A stretch of DNA of 64,000 nt from Candidatus Eisenbacteria bacterium (GCA_018831195.1 JAHJDP010000065.1:62001-126000); one strand, 5' to 3'; shown: positions 7,638 through 17,093, counted from the first letter of the stretch. Made by a program: numbers and translations. Notes: generated by a model from the sequence alone, not told the origin.

Positions 7638-9392
7638 ATGGCAGCAGCCGGCAGGATTCAATGGCTTCTCGTTCTTCTCTTGGTTCTCCTTGTTGGGACG
7701 ATCCAGGGGCAGACTCAAGATGTTCCACCACCTCCACAGCGCGATTTCCTCTCAGATGAAGCCAGGAATGCTTTGAAGGTCCTCATGGTGCAGGATTATC
7801 AGGGCCGTATGAAGCCCCTCGATACGTTATGCCGGGAGATGTCGTGGAAAATCAGCAAGCAGGCCAAAGTCGACGGCTGGGAACCGGTGGATATGTTTAT
7901 GAGCTGGATGGTCAACCAGACCTATTGGGTGGATCAACCTCTGCTCGCTGTAAGAAATGACCAACTTAAGAGGACGCTGGGTCTTGATCCTGAACAGGCC
8001 GAAGGGAAGGTGCATATTGTGCCTTCCAGTCTCATTACCCAGACGGGGCAATATCAGTTGGAATCGATGGTGGAAGAGATCCATCGCACACCAGGTAATC
8101 TGCGCACGAAGATGCAAAGGAAACTGCTGCAATTCGATGACCGATTCAACCTCTTCTTTATGAGCCTGCGCGGCCAGACACTGAGAATATTCCCCTTGCC
8201 GAATGATGACAACAACAGCTGGCTCAGCCTGCGGGAGGTTCTTCCCTCTCTTGATGCCGCTACGCAGGCAGAGTACCAGCAGGCTTACACCGAATTGATT
8301 TCAGGTATTCAGTGGCAGGACAATGAGCGTGTCATCGCCGGCACGAAGGCGGTTGCAAAGATTCAAGAGAAGTACGGCGCATCGGTCATGCCATCGAAGC
8401 TGGCGGTCAGATCCGAACTTATACTCAATCAAACCGAACCCTTCAAGGTGGTGATCTTCCCCTATCTTGCCGCCTTCTTGATCCTGTTTGGCGGCTATTT
8501 CTATAGTCTTGCCCGGCACAAGGGGGCGAAGTTTCGCTTCAGGCATCCGCTCTATTTTATCGGAAGCATGGTCTTTTTGATCTCCATTCTTATACATCTT
8601 CTGGGTTATCTCATGCGATGGATCGCTTCAGGCAGGGCGCCGTTGAGCAATGGGTATGAATCGCTGATCTTTATCAGCCTGATGGTCGGTATCGTCGGCT
8701 TTTATTACGAGTTGCGCGACCGCCGCGGCTCCGTGGGGGGATTGGGAGCGCTGCTGACCCTTGTCATTTTGGGCATAGCCATGCTTCCCACTTTTGATCC
8801 GGCTATCAGCCCGCTTGTGCCGGTTCTGGCGTCCGTCTGGTTGATCATTCATGTGACGATTATCACAGCCAGCTACGGCTTTCTCAGCCTGGCAGCCCTC
8901 ATGTCGATGACGATGCTCATTCTGCATTGGTTCAAAGGTCCGAACCGAAAGACGTTACGAGCGGCCATTCTCAATATGAGCCAACTGCACTGGAGTGTGA
9001 TGATTGCAGGATTGGCCTTTTTAAGTGTGGGGACTTTTCTGGGTGGTGTCTGGGCCAACGAATCCTGGGGTCGATATTGGGGTTGGGACCCAAAGGAGAC
9101 GTGGGCTCTTGTCACGATTCTCGTCTATGCCTTTGTTGTCCACCTTCGCTTTATTGATAAAACAAATAAACCCTTGCTCATCGCCGCCGGAAGTTTTATC
9201 TCGATATCGTCCGTTATCATGACATATTTCGGAGTAAACTATTTTCTCTCGGGTCTCCACTCGTACGCCGAGGGAGATGTATCCAGCGTTCCATCCTGGG
9301 TTTATTTAGGCGCCATCGCCATGCTGCTCATTGTCTTCATCTCGTTCATCAGGGATAAAACCCGCCATTGGGATGAGATAGCGGAGGGCTGA
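7638..9392 (+). CDS. ccsA: CcsA/ResC-like cytochrome c synthetase subunit with large periplasmic N-domain
   Basis: A 584-residue protein with a signal-like N-terminus (8-25), an extracytoplasmic stretch to about residue 270, and a C-terminal membrane domain of about eight segments. The WWD haem-handling signature is visible at about residues 472-486 (WANESWGRYWGWDPKETWAL), with flanking histidines in VVHLRF and SGLHSY typical of CcsA. It forms the System II cytochrome c synthase with ResB encoded just upstream. GGAG precedes the ATG. The extended N-terminal domain is found in fused or enlarged CcsA proteins of FCB-like bacteria. Thioredoxin-like ResA/CcdA genes are not present nearby. Confidence 0.9.
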   Translation: MAAAGRIQWLLVLLLVLLVGTIQGQTQDVPPPPQRDFLSDEARNALKVLMVQDYQGRMKPLDTLCREMSWKISKQAKVDGWEPVDMFMSWMVNQTYWVDQPLLAVRNDQLKRTLGLDPEQAEGKVHIVPSSLITQTGQYQLESMVEEIHRTPGNLRTKMQRKLLQFDDRFNLFFMSLRGQTLRIFPLPNDDNNSWLSLREVLPSLDAATQAEYQQAYTELISGIQWQDNERVIAGTKAVAKIQEKYGASVMPSKLAVRSELILNQTEPFKVVIFPYLAAFLILFGGYFYSLARHKGAKFRFRHPLYFIGSMVFLISILIHLLGYLMRWIASGRAPLSNGYESLIFISLMVGIVGFYYELRDRRGSVGGLGALLTLVILGIAMLPTFDPAISPLVPVLASVWLIIHVTIITASYGFLSLAALMSMTMLILHWFKGPNRKTLRAAILNMSQLHWSVMIAGLAFLSVGTFLGGVWANESWGRYWGWDPKETWALVTILVYAFVVHLRFIDKTNKPLLIAAGSFISISSVIMTYFGVNYFLSGLHSYAEGDVSSVPSWVYLGAIAMLLIVFISFIRDKTRHWDEIAEG

Positions 9393-9429
9393 TAGGCCCT
9401 CTGTCCGGCCTATTCCGGGGGGTGTCAGA

Positions 9430-10470
9430 ATGAGTTCAAAACATCGAGTTTCCGGGCGGCGGCACATGCTTTCCCTCCTGCTGCCGGTTCTACTTCTCGC
9501 CCATGTTCCCGCTGCATTATCGCTGACGCCGGTTCGTTTTGCCGTGATCGGAGATCGATCTTCCGGCCATGTTCCGGGAATCTATGGACGGATCGTCCGT
9601 GAGATCGAGAGATTAAAGCCGGACTTCGTTATGACGGTTGGTGATATGATTGAGGGCGGTATAGAAGACTCGCTGACGATTGAACAATTGTGGGCGGATT
9701 ATCTTGAGCTGGTTGAACCGCTTTCTATGCCCATACATTACGCCCCCGGGAACAATGACATCTGGAGCGATCTCTCCGAACGGATCTATCGGCGGTACGC
9801 CGGGGAGCCTTACTATTCATTCACTCACGAGTTCTTGCATTTCGTTATCCTTGACAACAGCCGGATCTCCAATAGTACAGAGTTTTCAAAGGGGCAGATT
9901 GAATGGCTGGAAGCGGATCTGAAACAACACCAGGATGCGCTGTACACATTGGTCTTCTTTCATAAGCCCTTTTGGAATGAAAGCATTGTCGTCGATGCTC
10001 CGGATCTTCTGCATGAGATCTTTGTCAAGTATGGGGTCGATGCCGTTTTTTCAGGACATTACCACCAGTATTTCAGCGGCCGGTATGATGAGATCATTTA
10101 TACAAATATGGGAAGTTCCGGGGGCGGCACAACCCCATCCCCAAGCGGTCTGAAGTATCATTATGCATGGGTCACGGTCGATGAAGCCGGTATTCATATC
10201 GCCCCCATCCACATGGGTTCCGTCCTTCCATGGGATATCTTGACCGCCGAGGAGCGCAAACTTTGCCAGAGACTCGAAAGGGAAGGGCTCACCTTCAAAG
10301 AGCCTTTGCCTATCGATGAGAACCGTCAATCCGTCGACGGGCGAGCGGTTCTGGTTGTTAACAACTCCTTTTTGCCGCGCCCCGTGAAACAGATGATCAA
10401 ATGGACGATCCCCGCGGGATGGCAGGTATCCCCTGAAATGGTGGAGATCGATCTGCCGGCCGGCGATTAA
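9430..10470 (+). CDS. exported calcineurin-like metallophosphoesterase (first part of an interrupted gene)
   Basis: 346 residues with a signal peptide (about 13-31) and the metallophosphoesterase motifs GDR (41-43), VGDMIEGG (70-77), GNND and GHYHQY. These supply the usual Asp, Asn and His metal ligands of the calcineurin-like fold. The last residues (IPAGWQVSPEMVEIDLPAGD) look like the start of a NEW3-type beta-sandwich and end at a TAA (10468-10470). The same reading frame stays open after this TAA through the next feature, so the gene was probably longer. The substrate (phosphoester or nucleotide) is unknown. GGGGGTG lies before the ATG. Confidence 0.8.
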   Translation: MSSKHRVSGRRHMLSLLLPVLLLAHVPAALSLTPVRFAVIGDRSSGHVPGIYGRIVREIERLKPDFVMTVGDMIEGGIEDSLTIEQLWADYLELVEPLSMPIHYAPGNNDIWSDLSERIYRRYAGEPYYSFTHEFLHFVILDNSRISNSTEFSKGQIEWLEADLKQHQDALYTLVFFHKPFWNESIVVDAPDLLHEIFVKYGVDAVFSGHYHQYFSGRYDEIIYTNMGSSGGGTTPSPSGLKYHYAWVTVDEAGIHIAPIHMGSVLPWDILTAEERKLCQRLEREGLTFKEPLPIDENRQSVDGRAVLVVNNSFLPRPVKQMIKWTIPAGWQVSPEMVEIDLPAGD

Positions 10471-10515
10471 GCCGCCTACACATTCAAGCTCTCCTGCGCC
10501 GGGCCTCCTTATCCC

Positions 10516-11196
10516 GTGCCCGCGGCGTCGCTCGAGTTTACTTATGCCGAGAACAAGTCGATCCCGATCTCAGCCGGCGTGAATTTGATTCGTTCGGCGG
10601 ATTGCATGAAGGTTTCTTCGGCTATTGCGATAGACGGGCGCGTGCTGGAGCCGTCTTGGAAGAATCCGGCGGCGGTTCTCTATCATCCGCAAGGAGGTGC
10701 GGCAACGATAGATCCCGTTGAATTCTATTTTGCATATGATGAAGCCCATCTATATCTGGCGGCGGTCTGTCATGACGGCCAAATTGATTCCCTGATCGCT
10801 CAGACGACGGAACAGGATAGCCCTGTCTATCTCGAGGACTGTGTCGGCTATTTTATTGAGCCGGATCCTGAGGAAGGGGCGATCTATCAAATCTATATCA
10901 ATCCGTTGGGTACGGTTTACGATCAGCTCATCCGATGGAACAAGGACGGATATGCGCAGAGTGACCGGGATTGGAATGGTGTCTATGAGATACAAACATC
11001 CATTGAAAATTCAAAATGGACCGTCGAGATTTCAATCCCGCTGGAACAATGGAATGTTAAAGCAAAGCGCGATGATATCTGGAGGGTTAACTTCCGCCGG
11101 AAGCAAAAACGGTTCAATGATGCAGCGGATTGGCAGGTTCCGATTGATTATAATCCAGAGACATTCGGGAAACTCATTATGAGAGTGGCGCCATGA
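10516..11196 (+). CDS. carbohydrate-binding family 9-like domain protein (second part of the interrupted gene)
   Basis: This frame is continuous with the phosphoesterase frame apart from the TAA at 10468-10470. Residues encoded by 10471-10515 (AAYTFKLSCAGPPYP) complete the beta-sandwich begun upstream. A GTG at 10516 is the first available start but has no convincing ribosome site. The 226 residues contain a CBM9-like fold signature: AIDGRVLEPSWKNPA, FYFAYDEAHLYLAAVCHD, and later WTVEISIPLEQW. They lack a signal peptide, so a separate product would not be exported. I infer a nonsense mutation, sequencing error or assembly error in one multidomain exported gene; two functional genes is the alternative. 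Confidence 0.65.
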   Translation: MPAASLEFTYAENKSIPISAGVNLIRSADCMKVSSAIAIDGRVLEPSWKNPAAVLYHPQGGAATIDPVEFYFAYDEAHLYLAAVCHDGQIDSLIAQTTEQDSPVYLEDCVGYFIEPDPEEGAIYQIYINPLGTVYDQLIRWNKDGYAQSDRDWNGVYEIQTSIENSKWTVEISIPLEQWNVKAKRDDIWRVNFRRKQKRFNDAADWQVPIDYNPETFGKLIMRVAP

Positions 11197-11258
11197 TTGT
11201 ATCCGCCTTTGCAGGCGGCATGGTTATCGGGGAGGCCGCCGTGATGGGTGGTATCTAA
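11193..11258 (+). CDS. possible 21-residue hydrophobic peptide bridging two genes
   Basis: A short frame starts with ATGA at 11193-11196, overlapping the upstream stop. It ends with TAATG at 11256-11260, overlapping the ATG of the oxidoreductase gene. The product (MIVSAFAGG, then MVIGEAAVMGGI) is hydrophobic. The double overlap would allow translational coupling across all three genes. No homologue is recognised, and a chance frame is possible. Confidence 0.25.
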   Translation: MIVSAFAGGMVIGEAAVMGGI

Positions 11259-12337
11259 TGGATTCGACACAAAACCCCTCATATTCCACCCATCCGTCCG
11301 CGGATCAGCGCACCCATGTCATTCATATCGAAAAATGGGGAAAGCCGGATGTCCTGGTGGGAAGAGACATCCGTCTTCCCGCTCCCGCTCCCGGTGAGGT
11401 TCACCTAAAGGTAAAGGCCGCCGGTGTCAATTTCGCCGACTTGATCATGCGGATGGGACTCTATGGAACCGTTCCGCCCCGCCCCTTCAGCCCTGGTTTT
11501 GAGGTGGCCGGGGAAATCGTTCGAACCGGTGGTCAAGTTGAAGGCTGGAAAGCGGGCGATCGCGCTATTGCCCTGATGCGCCACGGCGGCTACGCGGGGG
11601 ATGTCATCGTGCCGGCCGATCAGCTCTTTCCCTGGCCCGAAGGGATGACAGCGATCGAAGCCGCCGCCATCCCGGTGACTTTTCTGACAGCTTGGATCTG
11701 CCTGTTCCGCGCGGCCTCTGTCCGCAAAGGGGAGAAAGTGTTGGTTCTCGGAGCGGGCGGTGGTGTGGGCACAGCGGCGGTTCAGCTGGCCGTCAAAGCC
11801 GGATTGGAGGTCATCGGGACCGCCGGATCGGAAGCCAAGCGGCGCTTTGTCCGTGAACGGTTGGGTGCGAAGGCCTGTTTTGATTCACGGGGTGACTGGG
11901 AAACCGGTGTGCGGGGAGTTGTCGGCAAACGGGGTCTCGATGTGGCATTGGACCCGGTGGGAGGGAGATCGACCCGCGCCTGCCGCAATCTCCTATCCCC
12001 CCTCGGCCGGTTGGTTTTTTATGGAATGAGCCGGGCGGTGCCCGGCAGCCGGCCCAATAAGCTTCGCGCCGCGCTCGCCTGGTGGCAGACACCTCGTTTT
12101 CATCCCATGGATCTTATCCGGCCGAATCTGGGTCTTCACGGTGTTCATCTTCTTCATCTCGGCGGGAAGGAAGAGATTCTTAGGGAGGCCTACATGGAAA
12201 TGCTTCCCTCCTTTGAGACCGCGGAACTGGCGCCGGTTCTGGACAAGAGTTTTCCTCTTACGCGGGCCGGCGCGGTCGATGCCCACCGGTATCTGCATGC
12301 GCGGAGAAATTTGGGGAAGGTCGTGCTCGAAGCCTGA
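11258..12337 (+). CDS. zinc-independent NAD(P)H:quinone oxidoreductase, MDR superfamily
   Basis: 359 residues with the GroES-like N-domain (GEVHLKVKAAGVNFADLIMR, GFEVAGEIVRTGGQV) and a Rossmann domain with VLVLGAGGGVGTAAVQLA near residues 163-180. The zinc-binding cysteines of classical alcohol dehydrogenases are absent, and AGVNFAD is typical of quinone reductase / VAT-1-like members. Predicted activity is NAD(P)H-dependent reduction of quinones or enones in the cytosol. The ATG at 11258 overlaps a tiny upstream frame (TAATG), and only a weak GGGTGG precedes it. A shorter start is possible, since the first 20 residues look disordered. Confidence 0.85.
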   Translation: MDSTQNPSYSTHPSADQRTHVIHIEKWGKPDVLVGRDIRLPAPAPGEVHLKVKAAGVNFADLIMRMGLYGTVPPRPFSPGFEVAGEIVRTGGQVEGWKAGDRAIALMRHGGYAGDVIVPADQLFPWPEGMTAIEAAAIPVTFLTAWICLFRAASVRKGEKVLVLGAGGGVGTAAVQLAVKAGLEVIGTAGSEAKRRFVRERLGAKACFDSRGDWETGVRGVVGKRGLDVALDPVGGRSTRACRNLLSPLGRLVFYGMSRAVPGSRPNKLRAALAWWQTPRFHPMDLIRPNLGLHGVHLLHLGGKEEILREAYMEMLPSFETAELAPVLDKSFPLTRAGAVDAHRYLHARRNLGKVVLEA

Positions 12338-12433
12338 GTCACTTGATGCCGTGCTCTCTTTGAGATCTTGCCCGGCGCCCCAGTATACGATTAAAGTTAT
12401 CTTGTAACGGGGTGGCACTGTATCTCATTGAAG

Positions 12434-13066
12434 ATGAAAACGGCAGTCCTGGGAGATGAAATCACGATGGAGAAGAGCTCTTCCCAAAATGATTCCGCTG
12501 TGATCGGCAGGATCTTTCAGTTCAAGATCATATTGGATGGAATCAAGCCGCCGATATGGCGCAGAATTCAGGTATCGGAGAGGATAACCCTCCACACCCT
12601 GCATATCGTTATTCAAAACGTTATGGGATGGGAAGACAGGCACCTCTATGAATTCAATCACGAGGGCGCCCGTTTCACGGCTATCGAGGTCGATTCCGAA
12701 GAGGAGTCCTTGGCGGCCAACACGGAGTCGATCCGTCTAAAGGATCTTCATTTAAAAAAAGGAGCCACAATCTCATATGTCTATGATTTTGGTGATTATT
12801 GGAGTCATGAAATCATCCTCGAGGAATTCCCTTCAATAGATCCAGCACAGGCTTATCCCGTCTGTATTTCCGGCGCCCGGGCTTGTCCGCCGGAAGATTG
12901 TGGAGGGTTGCCGGGATATGAAGAACTCCTCGAGGCGCTCAGTCATCCCAAACATCCCGAACATGAAGAGATGAAGAGAAGGCTTCATCGGAAATTCAAT
13001 CCCGAACTGTTTGAAACCGAGAAGGTCAATCAGGAATTGAGGAATGAATTTACGCCGGGTGTATAA
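12434..13066 (+). CDS. plasmid pRiA4b ORF-3 family protein
   Basis: About 210 residues matching the pRiA4b ORF-3-like family: FKIILDGIKPPIWRRIQV near the N-terminus, then LHIVIQNVMGWEDRHLYEF, YVYDFGDYWSHEI and GARACPPEDCGG-PGY. The molecular function of the family is not established; it occurs on chromosomes, plasmids and near mobile elements. No inverted repeats or transposase lie here. The start is uncertain: ATG at 12434 lacks a clear ribosome site, and ATG at 12467 has GGGAG 11 bases upstream. It converges on the histidine kinase gene with a 17-base gap. Confidence 0.8.
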   Translation: MKTAVLGDEITMEKSSSQNDSAVIGRIFQFKIILDGIKPPIWRRIQVSERITLHTLHIVIQNVMGWEDRHLYEFNHEGARFTAIEVDSEEESLAANTESIRLKDLHLKKGATISYVYDFGDYWSHEIILEEFPSIDPAQAYPVCISGARACPPEDCGGLPGYEELLEALSHPKHPEHEEMKRRLHRKFNPELFETEKVNQELRNEFTPGV

Positions 13067-13083
13067 AGAGGCATTTCGAGTAT

Positions 13084-14034
13084 TCAGGCGGCCTTGTCAA
13101 GAAATGAGCTTTCGACCGTATCAAACCGGGCTGTAAAGTAGAAGGTGCTTCCCCGGCCGGGAGCACTTTCAAACCAGAGATTCCCGCCCATCAATTTCGC
13201 CATGTGTGAAGATATGGCCAGACCCAGCCCGGATTTTGAATGGTTATGAGTTGAGGAAGAGCTGACTCTGTGGAAGGGCTCCAAGATCCTCTTTTGATAA
13301 TCTTCGGGGATGCCGATCCCCGTATCCTTGATGGAGAATTGAAGAGCAACGATGCTGGCTGGAGCAATTTGAGGCATGGTGACACTGAGTTCAATATAAC
13401 CTTCTTCCGTAAATGTCACGGAATTATCCATAAGGTTCTCGAGTATTTGCTCCAGGTGCTTTGCATCTCCGGCGGCGGCGATGGGAATCTGTGGATCAAT
13501 ATCGATTTTCAGAAGGAGGCCTTTTTTTTCAGCGCGATTGCGGAAGGATTGAAACACCGAATTGACAACATCGCGAATGACAAATGGGGCGGAATGGAGA
13601 TGTACTTTGCCGGCCTCAATCTCCGCCGCATCGAGAATCTCATTAACTAAATTCAACAGGGATTGCGCCGATGACTCCACAAGCTGGAGCTGCGTCCTCT
13701 GCGAATCCGAAAGATCCGTCTGCAGTAGGAGACCGATCATTCCGAGGATGCCGTTCATGGGCGTACGGAGTTCATGACTCGTATTGGCTAAAAATTCATT
13801 TTTTGTTCTATTACGAGCTTCCGCCTCTTCCTTGGCCCGCAGGTATTCAGCGTTTTCCTTTTCCAACTTGGCGGTTTTTCTCTCGAGGCTATGGAGGCGC
13901 TCCCTGGTATACTCCTCGAGAATATCGTCGGGTAGTTCAGACCAATCGGCGCCGTGTCCCGGCTGCAGACCGGTCTTGGGGCGCTCCCGCGGCGACACGC
14001 CGGGGCGTTCATTCGGAAGTGGGATATCCATCAT
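13084..14034 (-). CDS. cytosolic sensor histidine kinase (HisKA/HATPase)
   Basis: 316 residues with no membrane segment. A coiled coil (about 40-78) precedes the dimerisation domain with phospho-acceptor His87 in [16 protein letters not shown]. The ATP-binding domain shows the N box ([15 protein letters not shown]), G1 (DTGIGIPED), F box (EPFHRV) and G2 (KSGLGLAIS). There is no PAS, HAMP or receiver domain, and no response regulator is adjacent. It therefore probably receives its signal from a protein partner and phosphorylates a regulator encoded elsewhere. AAGGAAGG lies ahead of two consecutive ATG codons, so the start is certain to one codon. Confidence 0.88.
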   Translation of the reverse strand: MMDIPLPNERPGVSPRERPKTGLQPGHGADWSELPDDILEEYTRERLHSLERKTAKLEKENAEYLRAKEEAEARNRTKNEFLANTSHELRTPMNGILGMIGLLLQTDLSDSQRTQLQLVESSAQSLLNLVNEILDAAEIEAGKVHLHSAPFVIRDVVNSVFQSFRNRAEKKGLLLKIDIDPQIPIAAAGDAKHLEQILENLMDNSVTFTEEGYIELSVTMPQIAPASIVALQFSIKDTGIGIPEDYQKRILEPFHRVSSSSTHNHSKSGLGLAISSHMAKLMGGNLWFESAPGRGSTFYFTARFDTVESSFLDKAA

Positions 14035-14426
14035 GATGGACCTTCCTTGATTTCTCTCACATCCTTCTTCACTCTTTTTATTTTCGGCCGCAAAGAGCCT
14101 TTTCTTTAAGAATCCTTGTTGTGTCCTAACTTATTTGTTTTCAAGTCATTACAATGTTCTGGCCCCGGGGGAGGGGGACATGCGGCCGTGAAATGAATAT
14201 TTGGTGATTCTGTCGGTATTCTTATCCGAAGAGGCTGTGCGAAGGGTCTGGAATCCACACACGGGGACGTCGGTTTTCTGAAACAGTCGCAGGAAAGGTT
14301 ACGTAACTTAGGGCAGCCGGGTCTAATTCCTACCGAGGTTTCCCACTGCCGGGTACACTGAGGAAATGCCCATCGCGTTCCGGGATGGGTGGTATAGGGG
14401 GTCAACGTCTCGGAAAGGAGAGTTTG
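14035..14426. other. 392-base divergent intergenic region
   Basis: The region separates the minus-strand kinase from the plus-strand propeller gene and should hold both promoters, but no pair of -35/-10 boxes stands out. A perfect 10-base palindrome GTTACGTAAC at 14298-14307 could be an operator. No gene or RNA was recognised. Confidence 0.4.
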
Positions 14427-15731
14427 ATGGAATCGGTGATCAGTGCCGTACGCTGTCATATCAACCACAATATCCACCGCCAAATCCACCGCCACGCACA
14501 CATCCGGGGGGCCATCCTGTGTCTCATCGGTGCTGCCATTCTACTGACTCCAAGCTTGGCCCGGCCCGAAGAAGAGGCCCTTGTCAACGGGGTTGTTCAT
14601 ATCAGGAACGGATCCACACCCCAGAAGGGGATTGATACATATCACCTCGAGGAACTCTGGCGTCTCGGCGGCGCGGATGATGAAACCATCTTCGGATTGA
14701 TTTCACAGGTCATCTCGGACAGCGAAGGCAACCTCTATCTTCTCGATACACAGCTATCAGAAATCCGGGTGATCTCGCCGGATGGAGCGCCGCTCGGGAC
14801 CTTGAGCCATGAAGGAGACGGGCCGGGAGAAGTCCGCCAACCCTTTGATCTGGATTTCATGCCGGACGGCACTCTCGGCATGGCGCAGATGTTTCCGGGG
14901 AAAATCGTAAAGGTCGACAAGGAAGGCCATCCCGCAGGTGATCTTGCGGTCGGTGGGCAGGATCCGACGCAGGGAGGTTTCGCGGTTTTACTCGATGTCA
15001 GCGTCAAAGGTGGAAACCTCTTCCTTGCAGGTATTAATATCACGATGGCGGAAGGTATCCAGAATTTAACAAGTTTTTTGTCTAAGTATGCGGAAACAGG
15101 TGAGGAAAAAGTTCGATATCTGGAGAAAGCAACCACGCTCGATTTTAGCAACATTGAAATCATCGAACGTGACCGGTATTTTGTCTTTCCCCGCCGCTGG
15201 GATGTTGACGCGGAAGGTAATGTTTATGCCGCCGCCGAGCGGGATCGCTATGCCATTCATGTTTGGACGCCGGATGGCACGCTTAAACGTGTCATTGAAC
15301 GCGAGTTCCAGCCGTGGAAGAGAAACGAGAAGGACCTGGGGCGGATACAGGCGGTCATGAACGGCCAGACAAGCCGCTTTCCAACGGAGGTCAAGACCGA
15401 GATCGAGGAGTATGAGGTTGCGATCAATACAATCCACATCGACGGGGATGGGATGATTTGGGTCATTTCCAGCCGAGGAAATCACGATCAACCCGATGGA
15501 ATCATGCAGACCTATGATCTCTTCTCACCCGAGGGGCATTTTGTAAGGCAGGTTGCCATCGCCTGCGAGGGGCGCGGCGAGGATGACGGATTGATCTTTG
15601 TGGAAAACGATAGGGTCGTTTTGGTCAAGGGATTGATCGACGCGGCGGTCAGCCTTCAAGGCGGTGTCGGAGCGGGCGAGGACGATGAAGCTGAACCGAT
15701 GGAGGTTATCTGTTATAGAATCCAAAAATAG
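14427..15731 (+). CDS. exported six-bladed beta-propeller protein (paralogue 1)
   Basis: 434 residues from ATG 14427, chosen because AAAGGAG at 14414-14420 is correctly spaced; an earlier in-frame ATG at 14385 has none. A signal peptide lies near residues 28-47 (GAILCLIGAAILLTPSLA). The mature part repeats NHL/6-bladed-propeller blades such as DSEGNLYLLDTQLSEIRV, HEGDGPGEVRQP and DAEGNVYAAAERD. Such propellers in FCB-type bacteria are extracytoplasmic and bind ligands or partners; no catalytic motif is visible. It is clearly paralogous to the next gene (matching the GDGPGEVR and YLLD-QLSE segments and the ICY end). The function is unknown. Confidence 0.75.
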   Translation: MESVISAVRCHINHNIHRQIHRHAHIRGAILCLIGAAILLTPSLARPEEEALVNGVVHIRNGSTPQKGIDTYHLEELWRLGGADDETIFGLISQVISDSEGNLYLLDTQLSEIRVISPDGAPLGTLSHEGDGPGEVRQPFDLDFMPDGTLGMAQMFPGKIVKVDKEGHPAGDLAVGGQDPTQGGFAVLLDVSVKGGNLFLAGINITMAEGIQNLTSFLSKYAETGEEKVRYLEKATTLDFSNIEIIERDRYFVFPRRWDVDAEGNVYAAAERDRYAIHVWTPDGTLKRVIEREFQPWKRNEKDLGRIQAVMNGQTSRFPTEVKTEIEEYEVAINTIHIDGDGMIWVISSRGNHDQPDGIMQTYDLFSPEGHFVRQVAIACEGRGEDDGLIFVENDRVVLVKGLIDAAVSLQGGVGAGEDDEAEPMEVICYRIQK

Positions 15732-15836
15732 GATTCTGAAGAATGAGGTTTTAGGATTGAATGAATCCCGAACCACCAATCGGGGCGGAATTTCAGCTAG
15801 GAGAGCCAAGGGGTCTAAATTCAGGGGGTGTCGTCC

Positions 15837-17093
15837 ATGATCGGGTTACGGAGTAAATTTGTGATTATGCTGCCGTTGTTATTGGCGGGGGTCGGTCTAT
15901 CATTGTTCTGGACTTCCAGTCAGGCCGGCGAAGAAGTCAAAATTGACGGTGTGATCCACGTTCAAAACGGGGACAAGCCTGAAAATGGTATCGAGACGAT
16001 TCAGTTGAAGGAACTATGGCGGGCCGGCGGCGAGGACGATGAGGTTTTCTTCGGCACGATAGGACAGGTCTTGTCCGATCCCGATGGAAATATTTATCTG
16101 TTGGATAGCCAGCTATCCGAAGTTCATGTCTATTCCCCGGAGGGAGAGTTCCTCAAAACGGTAGGCGGGGAAGGCGACGGCCCGGGAGAGGTGAGAAATC
16201 CGAGCGATATCTTCTTCCTGCCCGGCGGGAAAATGGGAATAGCTCAGCAGTTTCCCGGCAAGGTCATTATGATCGACCTTGATGGCAATCCGGCAGGATC
16301 ATTTTTGATTGGTGCGGGGGATCCCGGTGAGGGGAACTTCTCGGTTCTGATACGGGGGCGATCCACGGGGGACGAGGTGGTGCTGGCCGGGATCCATATG
16401 ACCTTCCAGGGCCAGGGTGTGAACAATCAAACCTATTTCCTGTCCCGCATTGATTCGGAGGGAAAAGAGCTCCAGCGTTATCTCAGCAAAGAATATGCTG
16501 TCAATTTTGCGGACTTCCGGCTGGATGAAATGGGAATGCACTTCGCGTGGGGACTCTACGATATCAGCTCCGATGGGAAATTGTTCGTAGCCCCGCACCG
16601 GAATACCTATGAAATCCAACAGCTCAATGCTGATGGAAAACTCGAGCGGATCATCGAGCGGAAATATACAAGTTTAAAGCGTAATGATAAACAGACCCAC
16701 GCGGCGGAGCTGATCTTGGAGGGAGTCGCCCAGAACTATCGAGTTCCCGTTCTAGGGATCAGTGTCGAGGATACCGAGCCGGATATATCTTCTCTTCAGC
16801 TTACTTCAAATGGTGAGCTGTGGATTCGTACGAGCCGGGGTGACAACGATCTGCCGGAAGGTGTTCTGACAGTCTATGACGTCTTTGATCCCAAAGGAAA
16901 TTATGCGAAACAGATCCAATTGAGCGCACCGGGCGATGCATCGCAAGACGGCGTGTTTCTTTTGGACGGCGGAAAGGTCGTTGTTGTGACGGGTATTCTC
17001 GGAGCCTTTCTTTCCCAGCAGGGCGTGTCCGGCGGGGATGAGCTGACGGAAGAGGAGGCGCATCCGTTGCAGGTGATTTGCTATACAATGTAA
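15837..17093 (+). CDS. exported six-bladed beta-propeller protein (paralogue 2)
   Basis: 418 residues from ATG 15837, with AGGGGG 8 bases upstream; an in-frame GTG at 15828 is the alternative. The signal peptide (about 8-30, LLLAGVGLSLFWTSSQA) is followed by blades with DPDGNIYLLDSQLSEVHV, GEGDGPGEVRNP and SDGKLFVAPHRN. It aligns along its whole length with the preceding gene, so the pair arose by tandem duplication. It sits 78 bases before the RND efflux operon on the same strand, which may be chance or may indicate an envelope role. The ligand is unknown. Confidence 0.75.
   Translation: MIGLRSKFVIMLPLLLAGVGLSLFWTSSQAGEEVKIDGVIHVQNGDKPENGIETIQLKELWRAGGEDDEVFFGTIGQVLSDPDGNIYLLDSQLSEVHVYSPEGEFLKTVGGEGDGPGEVRNPSDIFFLPGGKMGIAQQFPGKVIMIDLDGNPAGSFLIGAGDPGEGNFSVLIRGRSTGDEVVLAGIHMTFQGQGVNNQTYFLSRIDSEGKELQRYLSKEYAVNFADFRLDEMGMHFAWGLYDISSDGKLFVAPHRNTYEIQQLNADGKLERIIERKYTSLKRNDKQTHAAELILEGVAQNYRVPVLGISVEDTEPDISSLQLTSNGELWIRTSRGDNDLPEGVLTVYDVFDPKGNYAKQIQLSAPGDASQDGVFLLDGGKVVVVTGILGAFLSQQGVSGGDELTEEEAHPLQVICYTM

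Noticed and set aside
10468-10470. Recoding of the stop codon
   Set aside because: The codon is TAA; selenocysteine uses TGA and pyrrolysine uses TAG. A mutation or sequence error is simpler.
12434-13066. Insertion sequence or transposase
   Set aside because: The pRiA4b ORF-3 family is sometimes annotated near mobile elements, but there are no terminal repeats, target duplications or transposase motifs here.
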